From the NCBI RefSeq assembly GCF_003846175.1, contig NZ_ML123046.1, forward strand, positions 461,747-504,367: DNA of 42,621 nucleotides, read 5' to 3'. Made by a program: the position numbers and the translations under genes. Position 1 is the first letter of the stretch, and each line of letters opens with the position of its first letter. This document shows positions 34,092 through 41,393 of this stretch, in pieces. This stretch comes from Streptomyces sp. ADI95-17. Lineage in GTDB: Bacteria; Actinomycetota; Actinomycetes; Streptomycetales; Streptomycetaceae. The notes beneath the pieces are model-generated. The model was not told where the DNA came from. It worked only from the letters and a program-made list of their open reading frames with translations, and searched no databases.

Positions 34092-34940
34092 ATGCTGCGC
34101 ATCGCCGTCCCCAACAAGGGTTCACTCTCCGGGCCTGCGATGGCGATGCTCCATGAGGCCGGCTACCAGCAGCGCAAGGAGTCCAAGGAACTCGTCCTCG
34201 TCGACCCCGAGAACGAGGTCGAGTTCTTCTACCTGCGGCCGCGCGACATCGCGATCTACGTCAGCTCCGGCCGGCTCGACATCGGCATCACCGGCCGCGA
34301 CCTGCTGCTGGACTCCGGCGCGGACTCCGAGGAGATCCTCCAGCTCGGCTTCGCCCGCTCCACCTTCCGCTACGCCACCAAGCCCGGCACCGCCCAGGGC
34401 CCGCAGGACTTCGACGGCATGACGATCGCCACCTCCTACGAGGGCATCGTCGCCAAGCACCTCGCCGACGTCGGCGTCAACGCCTCCGTCGTCCACCTCG
34501 ACGGCGCCGTCGAGACCGCCATCGAACTCGGTGTCGCCCAGGTCATCGCCGATGTCGTGGAGACCGGCACCAGCCTGCGCAACGCCGGACTCGAAGTCAT
34601 CGGCGAGCCGATCATGCAGTCCGAGGCCGTCGTCATCCGGCGCACCGGCGCACCCGACGACGACCCCAAGGTGCAGCAGTTCCTCCGCCGCCTCCAGGGC
34701 GTCCTGGTCGCCCGCTCCTACGTGATGATGGACTACGACTGCCGCGTCGAGCACCTGGAGCGCGCGGTCGCCCTCACCCCGGGCCTGGAGTCGCCGACCA
34801 TCTCGCCGCTGCACCACGAGGGCTGGGTCGCCGTCCGTTCCATGGTCGCCGCCCGGGAGGCCCAGCGGATCATGGACGATCTGTACGACCTCGGCGCCCG
34901 CGCCATCCTCACCACCGCCATCCACGCCTGCCGCCTCTGA
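34092..34940 (+). CDS. hisG: ATP phosphoribosyltransferase, long form
   Basis: The start ATG follows AAAGGAA. At 282 residues this is the long HisG, with the two-lobed catalytic domain (LRIAVPNKGSLSGPAMAMLH, DIGITGRDLLLDSG, ATSYEGIVAKHLAD, and the PRPP loop region IADVVETGTSLRNAGLEVI). A C-terminal regulatory ACT-like domain follows from about residue 210 (ESPTISPLHHEGWVAVRSMV), which gives histidine feedback inhibition without HisZ. It commits ATP and PRPP to histidine. Confidence 0.97.
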   Translation: MLRIAVPNKGSLSGPAMAMLHEAGYQQRKESKELVLVDPENEVEFFYLRPRDIAIYVSSGRLDIGITGRDLLLDSGADSEEILQLGFARSTFRYATKPGTAQGPQDFDGMTIATSYEGIVAKHLADVGVNASVVHLDGAVETAIELGVAQVIADVVETGTSLRNAGLEVIGEPIMQSEAVVIRRTGAPDDDPKVQQFLRRLQGVLVARSYVMMDYDCRVEHLERAVALTPGLESPTISPLHHEGWVAVRSMVAAREAQRIMDDLYDLGARAILTTAIHACRL

Positions 34941-34971
34941 CGGCCGGCCGCCCGGAAGACAGAAGAACACC

Positions 34972-35436
34972 ATGTCCGCCCCCGCACCCCGGCCCGAACT
35001 CCCCACCCTCCCGGTCACCTTCCGGCCGACCCGGACCCGGGTGGTCCTGCTGAGCGTGGGGGCGGTGATGTTCCTCGTCATCACCGCCGTCGCGCTGACC
35101 CTGGAGCAGCTGAGCCCGGGGGAGCGGGCCAGTTTCGTCTTCACGGCGCTGCTGTTCTTCGGGGTGCTCGCGCTGCTCAGCCGCCCGAAGGTCGTCGCGA
35201 ACGAGGACGGGGTGACCGTGGTCAATCTCACCCGGACGCGCCGGCTGTCCTGGGCGGAGATCCTCCGGGTCAACCTGCGCGTCGGCGACCCCTGGGTCTT
35301 TCTCGACCTCAGCGACGGGACCAGCATGCCCGCCCTCGGCATCCAGCCGGGAATCGCCAAGCAGCAGGCCATCCGCGACGCCCGGACGCTGCGCGCCCTC
35401 GCCGAGAGGCACGGCACCGGAACGGACATCGGCTGA
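34972..35436 (+). CDS. Small membrane protein with PH-like domain
   Basis: The 154-residue protein has a short Pro-rich N-terminus, two membrane spans at about 23-42 and 56-70, and a C-terminal bacterial PH-like domain (about 72-140: VVANEDGVTVVNLTRTRRLS, WAEILRVNLRVGDPWVFLDL). Such short two-span PH proteins are frequent next to hisG in Streptomyces. Function is unknown. It lies 31 bases after hisG on the same strand and is probably co-transcribed; the ribosome-binding site (AGAAGA) is weak. Confidence 0.85.
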   Translation: MSAPAPRPELPTLPVTFRPTRTRVVLLSVGAVMFLVITAVALTLEQLSPGERASFVFTALLFFGVLALLSRPKVVANEDGVTVVNLTRTRRLSWAEILRVNLRVGDPWVFLDLSDGTSMPALGIQPGIAKQQAIRDARTLRALAERHGTGTDIG

Positions 35437-35622
35437 GCCCCCTGCCCCGTGCGGCCTCTTCTTGATTACTCTGGAGGGCGGCGGTGCCCCTGCGCACCCC
35501 GCCCCGCACCCAGAGGTCCACGAGACCGGCGGGGCTTTCCTGCGACCCAAGGAGTGACTCCTTCCAGCAATGGACGGATCGTCCGGTAGTACCTGCGCCG
35601 CCCCTTCCCCGGAGGCGGCGGC
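35437..35622 (+). other. Leader or intergenic region ahead of the CNNM pair
   Basis: The 186 bases contain a possible -10 box TACTCT (35468-35473). They also contain a GC-rich stem-loop around 35478-35503 (GGCGGTGC against GCACCCCGCC with a 2-base bulge) and a 6-bp hairpin AAGGAG-TGA-CTCCTT at 35549-35563. I recognise no known riboswitch. It could simply be a promoter plus a structured leader. Confidence 0.35.
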
Positions 35623-36972
35623 ATGACCACCCCCCTGCTGCTTCTCAGCGCGGCATTCCTTCTCATCCTCGCCAACGGATTCTTCGTGGCAGCCGAATTC
35701 GGGCTCGTCACGGTCGAGCGGCCGGACGCCGAGCGCGCCGCCGCCGAGGGCGACCGGCGGGCCCGTACCGTCGTCGAAGCCCTGCGAGAACTCTCCTTCC
35801 AGCTCTCCGGCACCCAGCTGGGCATCACCATCACCTCACTGGTCGTCGGCATGCTCGCCGAACCGGCGCTCGCCCAGCTGCTGGACGGCCCGCTCACCGC
35901 GACCGGGCTGCCCGACGGTGCCGTCCCCGGCATCAGCGTGGTGATCGGGATGATGGTGGCCTCCGCCGTCCAGATGGTGATCGGTGAACTCGTACCGAAG
36001 AACTGGGCGGTCTCCCGGCCGCTCCAGGTCGCCCGGTTCGTCGCCGGCCCCCAGCACCGTTTCTCCGCCGTGTTCCGGCCGGTGATCAGCCTGCTGAACA
36101 CCGTGGCCAACCGGCTGGTGCGGCTGCTGGGCGTCGAGCCCACCGACGAACTGGCCTCCGCCCGTACCCCTGGGGAGCTGGTCTCCCTGGCCCGGCACTC
36201 GGCCGAGGCCGGCACCCTCGAACAGGACACCGCGGACCTCTTCGTACGGACCCTGTCGCTCGCCGGACTCACCGCCCAGCACGTCATGACCCCACGGGTG
36301 AAGGTGAGCGCCCTGCAGTCCTCGGCGACCGCACAGGACGTCCTCAACCTCACCCGTGCCACCGGCCTCTCCCGCTTCCCCGTCTACCGGGAACGCATCG
36401 ACGAGGTCGTCGGCATGATCCACCTCAAGGACGCACTCGCCGTGCCCGCCCAGGACCGGCTGCGCACCCCGGCCGGACGGATCGCCGTACCGCCGCTGCT
36501 GGTCCCCGAGTCCCTGCCCGTCGAACAACTGCTCCAGCGGCTGCGCAACGAGCAGCCGATCGCCGTGGTGGTCGACGAGTACGGCGGCACCGCCGGAGTC
36601 GTCACCCTGGAGGACATCATCGAGGAGCTCGTCGGTGAGGTCAGGGACGAGCACGACGCCGAGGGCGCCGACCGGCCCGAGCTGGCCCCCGCCGCCCCGG
36701 AGGACGGCCGCCCGGCCTGGGACGCCGAGGGCAGCTGCCGGGTCCTCACCCTGCGCCGGATAGGACTCGACGTCCCCGACGGACCGTACGAGACCGTGGC
36801 CGGACTCGTCGCCGATCTGCTGGGACGGATCCCCGCCCCCGGCGACCGGGCCGAGCTGCCCGGCTGGCGGATCTCCGTCCGCCAGGTCGGCCACTACCGG
36901 GCCGAGAAGGTCCGCTTCGTCCGCACGGCCGAGGCCCCGGCGGCCCAGGACCTCCTGGAGGCCGTGCGATGA
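35623..36972 (+). CDS. CNNM/CBS hemolysin-family protein (CorC/HlyC domain)
   Basis: The 449-residue membrane protein begins with a CNNM (DUF21) domain of about three spans (LLLLSAAFLLILANGFFVAA, AEFGLVTVERPD, VVIGMMVASAVQMVIGELVP with KNWAVSRP). It continues with a CBS pair (about 220-345: VMTPRVKVSALQSSATAQDV, GLSRFPVYRERIDEVVGMIH, VVDEYGGTAGVVTLEDIIEE) and a C-terminal CorC/HlyC domain (about 370-440). The hemolysin label is historical; characterised relatives are magnesium or cobalt exporters or sodium-magnesium exchangers, and the CBS pair senses adenine nucleotides. It overlaps the next gene by ATGA, so the two proteins may form a heteromer. Confidence 0.93.
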   Translation: MTTPLLLLSAAFLLILANGFFVAAEFGLVTVERPDAERAAAEGDRRARTVVEALRELSFQLSGTQLGITITSLVVGMLAEPALAQLLDGPLTATGLPDGAVPGISVVIGMMVASAVQMVIGELVPKNWAVSRPLQVARFVAGPQHRFSAVFRPVISLLNTVANRLVRLLGVEPTDELASARTPGELVSLARHSAEAGTLEQDTADLFVRTLSLAGLTAQHVMTPRVKVSALQSSATAQDVLNLTRATGLSRFPVYRERIDEVVGMIHLKDALAVPAQDRLRTPAGRIAVPPLLVPESLPVEQLLQRLRNEQPIAVVVDEYGGTAGVVTLEDIIEELVGEVRDEHDAEGADRPELAPAAPEDGRPAWDAEGSCRVLTLRRIGLDVPDGPYETVAGLVADLLGRIPAPGDRAELPGWRISVRQVGHYRAEKVRFVRTAEAPAAQDLLEAVR

Positions 36973-38075
36973 GCCTGGTCCAACTGCTCTTCGCCGCACT
37001 CCTCGTGCTGGCGAACGGCTTCTTCGTCGGCGCCGAGTTCGCCCTCGTCTCCGTACGGCGCAGCCAGGTCGAGCCCCTCGCGGCGGCCGGTTCGGGCCGG
37101 GCCCGCCAGGTGCTGTACGGGCTGGAGAACCTGCCGCAAATGATGGCAGCCGCCCAGTTCGGCATCACCGTCTGCTCACTGACCCTCGGCGCCGTCGCCG
37201 AACCGACCGTCGCCCAGCTGCTGGAGCCGGTCTTCCAGGCGGTCCACCTGCCCGAGGGCCTCATCCACCCGCTCGGCTACGTCCTGGCACTCGTCTTCGT
37301 GGTCTTCCTCCACCTCGTCATCGGCGAGATGGTCCCGAAGAACCTCGCGATGGCGGCGCCGGAGAAGACCGCGCTCTGGCTCAGCCCCGGCCTCGTCGGC
37401 TTCGCCCGCGTCTGCCGCCCGGTCACCGTCGCGCTGGGCGCCTGCGCCCGGCTGGTGCTCAGGATCTTCGGCGTCGAACCGAAGGACGAGGTCGAGGCCG
37501 TCTTCACCAGCGAGCAGCTCAACCGGCTCGTCGAGGACTCCGGCCAGGCCGGACTGCTGGAGCCGGAGGCGCAGGAGCGGCTGGAGGACGCGCTGGAGCT
37601 GGGCAGCAGGCCCGTCACCGATGTGCTGCTCAGCCGGGCGTCCCTGGTGACCGTGGACCCGTCCGTCACTCCGCACCGGATCGAGGAGCTGACCGTACGC
37701 ACCGGCTACTCGCGCTTCCCCGTATGCGCGGAGGGCGGCGGTCCGTTCATGGGCTACCTGCACGTCAAGGACGTGCTGGACCTGGAGGACGGCGAACGGG
37801 CCGTCCCCCAGCACGTATGGCGCCCGATGGCGACCGTACGGGCCGAACTGCCCCTGGACGACGCCCTGACCGTGATGCGCAGGGCGGCCACGCACCTGGC
37901 ACAGGTCGCCGACGCGTCCGGCCGGATCCTCGGCCTGGTCGCCATGGAGGACGTCCTGGAGATGCTCGTCGGCGAGGTGCGCGACCCGGCCCACCGGATC
38001 GCGGTGCCGCGCCGGGCGGCGGAACCCGCGGGCACCACGACCGGCTACGGCGAACTCACCGCAGCGGTCCGCTAG
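36969..38075 (+). CDS. CNNM/CBS hemolysin-family protein, short form
   Basis: This 368-residue paralogue of the preceding protein shares the CNNM domain (LLFAALLVLANGFFVGAEFA, LVSVRRSQ, FLHLVIGEMVPKNLAMAAPE) and the CBS pair (about 215-340: DVLLSRASLVTVDPSVTPHR, TGYSRFPVCAEGGGPFMGYL, RILGLVAMEDVLEMLVGEVR). It ends without the CorC/HlyC domain. Such long-short tandem pairs are common in Streptomyces. It is translationally coupled to its partner. Its TAG stop (38073-38075) overlaps the first two bases of a MITE-like element, so insertion may have trimmed or replaced the original gene end. Confidence 0.93.
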   Translation: MSLVQLLFAALLVLANGFFVGAEFALVSVRRSQVEPLAAAGSGRARQVLYGLENLPQMMAAAQFGITVCSLTLGAVAEPTVAQLLEPVFQAVHLPEGLIHPLGYVLALVFVVFLHLVIGEMVPKNLAMAAPEKTALWLSPGLVGFARVCRPVTVALGACARLVLRIFGVEPKDEVEAVFTSEQLNRLVEDSGQAGLLEPEAQERLEDALELGSRPVTDVLLSRASLVTVDPSVTPHRIEELTVRTGYSRFPVCAEGGGPFMGYLHVKDVLDLEDGERAVPQHVWRPMATVRAELPLDDALTVMRRAATHLAQVADASGRILGLVAMEDVLEMLVGEVRDPAHRIAVPRRAAEPAGTTTGYGELTAAVR

Positions 38076-38236
38076 GGTCTTTCGTTCGGATCAGGCCGGA
38101 TCAGGGAGCGGGGTCCGGTGTCGTGCATCGCAAGGCGGAGCCGAGAGCTTGGGGAAGGAGCGCCGGCGACCGACGACAACGCGGCGAGGTGCGGCACCGG
38201 GCACGCGAGCCCGGCAGGATCCAAACGAGAGGCCCT
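38074..38236. mobile_element. MITE-like non-autonomous element with 26-bp inverted termini
   Basis: The left end (38074-38099, starting AGGGTCTTTCGTTCGGATC) and the inverted right end (38211-38236) pair at 21 of 26 positions. The 163-bp unit has no coding capacity. It resembles short repeats I recall from other Streptomyces genomes that begin GGGTCTTTCGTTTGGATC. The first two bases overlap the CNNM stop codon. Target duplication is not clear; CTAGGG on the left mirrors CCCTGG on the right. Confidence 0.65.
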
Positions 38237-38290
38237 GGACGCAATCGCTGCCGGAGGGGCCGTCGCCCGGTCCCTCCGGCAGACCGGGCC

Positions 38291-40204
38291 TCACAGGGCC
38301 GGCGGCTCCTGCTGCCCCCGGTCCACCGGCCCCCGGCCGGACAGTACCTCGCCGTACGCCTGCATCAGGTCCGGCAGCCGCAGCGTGGCCAGATCGTCCC
38401 GGCTCGGCACGGCCGCGTAGCCGGAGAGCCGAAGATCGCGGTAGGCGCAGCTCTTCTCGTACAGGGTGCGCAGGAACCGGCCGTTGCCCAGCTCGTCGAT
38501 CCAGCCCTGCTCGACCACATGGCCGCTGATGGAACGCAGCTCGTCCAGGGACTCCTCGTCCCACGCGTCGCCGTTCTCCGCCGCCAGCACCTCACCGATC
38601 GAGGTGAGCTCCAGTGGCCGGTAGCTCGGGAAGTCCACCCGGGTGGTGAAGCGGGAGGAGAGCCCCGGATTGGTGGCCAGCAGCCGGTCCATGCCCTCCG
38701 GATAGCCCGCGAGAATGACGACCAGGTGGTCCCGGTTGTCCTCGGCACGCTTGAGGAGGACCTGAAGGGCCTCGTCGCCGTACGCGTCGCCCTTGCTGTA
38801 GCCGCTGTTGGCGAGGCTGTACGCCTCGTCGACGAAGAGCACCCCGCCGAGCGCCGAGTCGATCAGCTCATTGGCCTTGACCGCGGTCTGGCCGAGGAAC
38901 TCGCCCACCAGATCGGCCCGTTGGGCCTCGACCAGATGGTCGCCGCCGAGCAGCCCCAGCGCGTAGAAGACCCGGCCCAGAATCCGGGCCACCGTGGTCT
39001 TGCCGGTGCCGGACGGGCCCGAGAAGACGAAATGGCGCTTCGGCGGCTGCACGGGAAGCCCCTGGCCGGCCCGCAGCCGCGCCATGTTCAGCTGCGCGGA
39101 CAACGCCTTGACCTGGCGCTTCACCGGCTCCAGCCCCACCATCCGCTCCAGCTCGGCCAGCGCCTCGGCGAGCAGCACCGGATCGCTGGGCCCGGCCGGG
39201 AACGGGGACGCCGGCTGACCGGGCGCCGCCGCCCTGCGCCGCGTCCCGCCGGACGGCGGCGGCATCCCGACGTCCACGAAACCGGGCACCTCACCGCCGG
39301 GCCGCAGCTCCCGCCCGTCCACCGGATCGGCGCCGAGCAGCGGATCCGCGTCCGGCTGCGCCTCCGAAACGGTGCCGTCGGTGCCGAGCCCGGCCAGCGA
39401 CACGGCGGCCAGGCCGGCCGCCTCGTCGGAGCCCTCCAGGCCGTCGTAGTCCGCGATCGCCGCGAGCCGCGCCGAGGTGTCCATGAACGCGGGGTCGATC
39501 CGGTGCACCGCCCGGTAGAGCGGCAGGGCGGCGGCGCTGCGACCGGTGCCCTCGTGCGCACGGGCCAGCCAGTAGCGCAGCTCCTTGCGCTGCGGCTGCT
39601 CGCTGCGGCAGCGCATCAGCGCGGTCGAGAGCAGCGGCTCGGCCTGCCCGTACATCTCCAGACGCACCCGGGCCATGCCACCGAACAGCCCCGCCTCGAT
39701 GCCCAGCAGCGGATCGTCCACCAGCTGCTCGGTGTTGCGTACGAGCTGCTCCCAGTCCTTGACCAGGTACGAGCGGCAGGCGTGCAGAAAGCGCACCTGC
39801 GGGTCGGTGTCCACCGGCGGCAGGCCCGCGAGCGCCCGGTCCAGCTCGGGAACGTGGCGGCCGTCCAGCCAGTGCGAGGCGTGCGCCAGCAGCAGGTCCC
39901 GTGCGCTCTCCAATACCGGCTGAACCCACCAGCCCAGCCAGTACCAGGAGTTGAGCGTGCGCCGGTGCCGGGTGCGCTGCTCGCCGAAGCGCTCGCGATG
40001 GCGGTACATGTGCAGCAGCGCCGCGGTCGTGTCGACCCTCAGCGCGTGGAGGCCGAGCCAGCCGTCCGCCATGCCGGGATCGAGCCGGACCGCTGCCCTG
40101 AACTCCTCCTCGGCCTGTGGGTAGGCGCCCATGGTGTAGGCGTCCACGCCGCGCAGCCAGGCGAGGTCGGCCGGGGCCTGTGCGCCCTGCGTGCCGATGT
40201 CCAT
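38291..40204 (-). CDS. EccA-like CbxX/CfqX AAA+ ATPase with TPR N-terminus
   Basis: I take the ATG at 40204 (MDIGTQGAQAPADLAWLRG) behind GTGGGGGA; a longer in-frame start at 40303 adds only a basic, unlikely N-terminus. The 637-residue protein has an N-terminal helical TPR-like half (about 10-290: GAYPQAEEEFRAAVRLDPGM, WLARAHEGTGRSAAALPLYR) and a Pro-rich linker. Its AAA+ domain of the CbbX/EccA type has Walker A GPSGTGKT (396-403), Walker B LFVDEA (Asp459, Glu460) and arginine-finger region NPGLSSRFTTRVDFPSY. EccA proteins are cytosolic T7SS ATPases that handle substrates or chaperones. The layout is EccA-like, but it lies 21 kb from the eccC locus and may serve another T7SS or none. Confidence 0.88.
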   Translation of the reverse strand: MDIGTQGAQAPADLAWLRGVDAYTMGAYPQAEEEFRAAVRLDPGMADGWLGLHALRVDTTAALLHMYRHRERFGEQRTRHRRTLNSWYWLGWWVQPVLESARDLLLAHASHWLDGRHVPELDRALAGLPPVDTDPQVRFLHACRSYLVKDWEQLVRNTEQLVDDPLLGIEAGLFGGMARVRLEMYGQAEPLLSTALMRCRSEQPQRKELRYWLARAHEGTGRSAAALPLYRAVHRIDPAFMDTSARLAAIADYDGLEGSDEAAGLAAVSLAGLGTDGTVSEAQPDADPLLGADPVDGRELRPGGEVPGFVDVGMPPPSGGTRRRAAAPGQPASPFPAGPSDPVLLAEALAELERMVGLEPVKRQVKALSAQLNMARLRAGQGLPVQPPKRHFVFSGPSGTGKTTVARILGRVFYALGLLGGDHLVEAQRADLVGEFLGQTAVKANELIDSALGGVLFVDEAYSLANSGYSKGDAYGDEALQVLLKRAEDNRDHLVVILAGYPEGMDRLLATNPGLSSRFTTRVDFPSYRPLELTSIGEVLAAENGDAWDEESLDELRSISGHVVEQGWIDELGNGRFLRTLYEKSCAYRDLRLSGYAAVPSRDDLATLRLPDLMQAYGEVLSGRGPVDRGQQEPPAL

Positions 40205-40426
40205 CTGGTCCCCCACAAACCGTGCCCCCAGGATGTCCCGCCGCACGATTCTGCCCACCCGGGCGCGCCGAATCACTTTGCCACGGACGGGAATTGACCG
40301 CACCGAGAGGCATCGTACCTGCGCAGGGAGTGTGCGACTAAGAGCGCCGCAGGCCGAAGGGAGACCGTGACCCAGGGTGAGCGGAATCCGTCGGACGGGT
40401 GTGGGGGAGGGGGCGCGAGGGCAGAA

Positions 40427-40464
40427 CGAAGCCCCCGATCACGGGGGAACAATCGGGGGCTTCG
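40427..40464. terminator. Hairpin between the EccA-like and kinase-like genes
   Basis: A perfect 13-bp stem (40427-40439 with 40452-40464) with a 12-base loop lies about 100 bases past the stop of the minus-strand kinase gene. It is the only clear element I see in the 361-base gap 40205-40565, which also must hold the promoter of the EccA-like gene. Confidence 0.8.
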
Positions 40465-40565
40465 CGTCTTTGGGGGCTCCGAAAAGCCGCACATTGAGAA
40501 CGTAAGACCTGTACCGCCCCCGGGTCAAGCGGAGTTGAGGTACTTGCGGGGCGATTTCTCACCAT

Positions 40566-41195
40566 TCAGTACGACGGCGCCACGTGCTCACGGTCCGTGA
40601 CGGAATGGTTCGTTCCTGCTGCTGTTCCAGGTCCCTCCAGCAACTCGTATCCCACCGGCAACTGCCGCACCAGAGTGTCCGCGTGCGAACGGGAAGGGTC
40701 GGCCGAGAAGTGCTCCGCCTCGGCCGCCGTCCACCCGTCCCAGAACTCCGAGAGCGCGGGCCCGTCCCTGCGGCGGCCGCGCTCCCAGGACCGTGCGGCC
40801 GGCAGGTCCATCCACAGCAGCCGGGCCAGGTGCGGCCGCAGCGCCCGGCGGCCGGCCCCGACGCCCTCGATCAGGACCACCGGCGCGGGCTCCAGGTCGC
40901 GCGGTGCCCCGAAGCCCCGCGCGGTCCAGTCGTACGGCGCGTACCGCGCGCACTCGCCGCGCTCCAGTGGTGCGAGCACCTGCTCCCGCAGCCGGTCCAC
41001 CCAGGTGAAGAAGGAGTCGTGCGTGGCCACGTCGTCCAGGTGCAGGACGGGGGCGTCACCGAGCGCGGCGGCCAGGCGGGCGGCGAAGGTGCTCTTCCCC
41101 GAGCCCGCGTGGCCGTCGACGGCGATCAGCCGGACCGGTCCGCAGGACGGCGCCAGGGTGCGCAGCCGCCGGGCGAGGAGCGAGAGGTCGTTCAT
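40566..41195 (-). CDS. Uridine kinase-like P-loop NTPase
   Basis: The 209-residue protein has a Walker A motif GHAGSGKS at residues 28-35 (LIAVDGHAGSGKSTFAARLA), then VLHLDDVATHDSFFTWVDRL and VVLIEGVGAGRRALRPHLAR, the pattern of uridine kinase/phosphoribulokinase relatives, with a basic lid RSWERGRRRDG. It probably phosphorylates a nucleoside or similar small molecule; substrate unknown. I use ATG at 41195; a GTG two codons upstream (41201) is equally possible, since neither has a clear ribosome-binding site. It is divergent from the C39-like peptidase gene. Confidence 0.85.
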   Translation of the reverse strand: MNDLSLLARRLRTLAPSCGPVRLIAVDGHAGSGKSTFAARLAAALGDAPVLHLDDVATHDSFFTWVDRLREQVLAPLERGECARYAPYDWTARGFGAPRDLEPAPVVLIEGVGAGRRALRPHLARLLWMDLPAARSWERGRRRDGPALSEFWDGWTAAEAEHFSADPSRSHADTLVRQLPVGYELLEGPGTAAGTNHSVTDREHVAPSY

Positions 41196-41262
41196 GGCCA
41201 CCAGCCTACGAGCCGGTCCCGGGCGGACGCCGTCCGCGTCCGCGGCAGCCGCAGGTCACGCC

Positions 41263-41284
41263 AGTGGACCAGACCAATATTGGT
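41263..41284. promoter_or_regulatory. dre-like site fused to a perfect AT-rich palindrome
   Basis: AGTGGACCAGACCA (41263-41276) differs at two positions from a dre-type sequence. It runs into the perfect 12-bp palindrome ACCAATATTGGT (41273-41284). Both sit in the 198-base divergent gap between the kinase-like gene and the secreted peptidase gene, in a position to control the peptidase. Confidence 0.5.
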
Positions 41285-41393
41285 TCATCGGTACGAGCCG
41301 AATCGCTGGCCGGACCCGGCCACGACCCGCGATAGTTGGCGCACTGTCGTGCACATCGCAGCCCCATTCCGCTTACGACCGGGGGTCTCGCCC

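Noticed and set aside
35484..35987. An open frame starting in the CNNM leader as an upstream peptide gene
   Set aside because: It has no ribosome-binding site and runs deep into the CNNM gene in another frame; it looks like a shadow.
37724..40297. An 857-residue plus-strand open frame across the CNNM end, the MITE and the EccA-like gene
   Set aside because: It is low-complexity Arg/Gly/Ala-rich shadow translation; the minus strand carries an intact AAA+ ATPase with Walker motifs.
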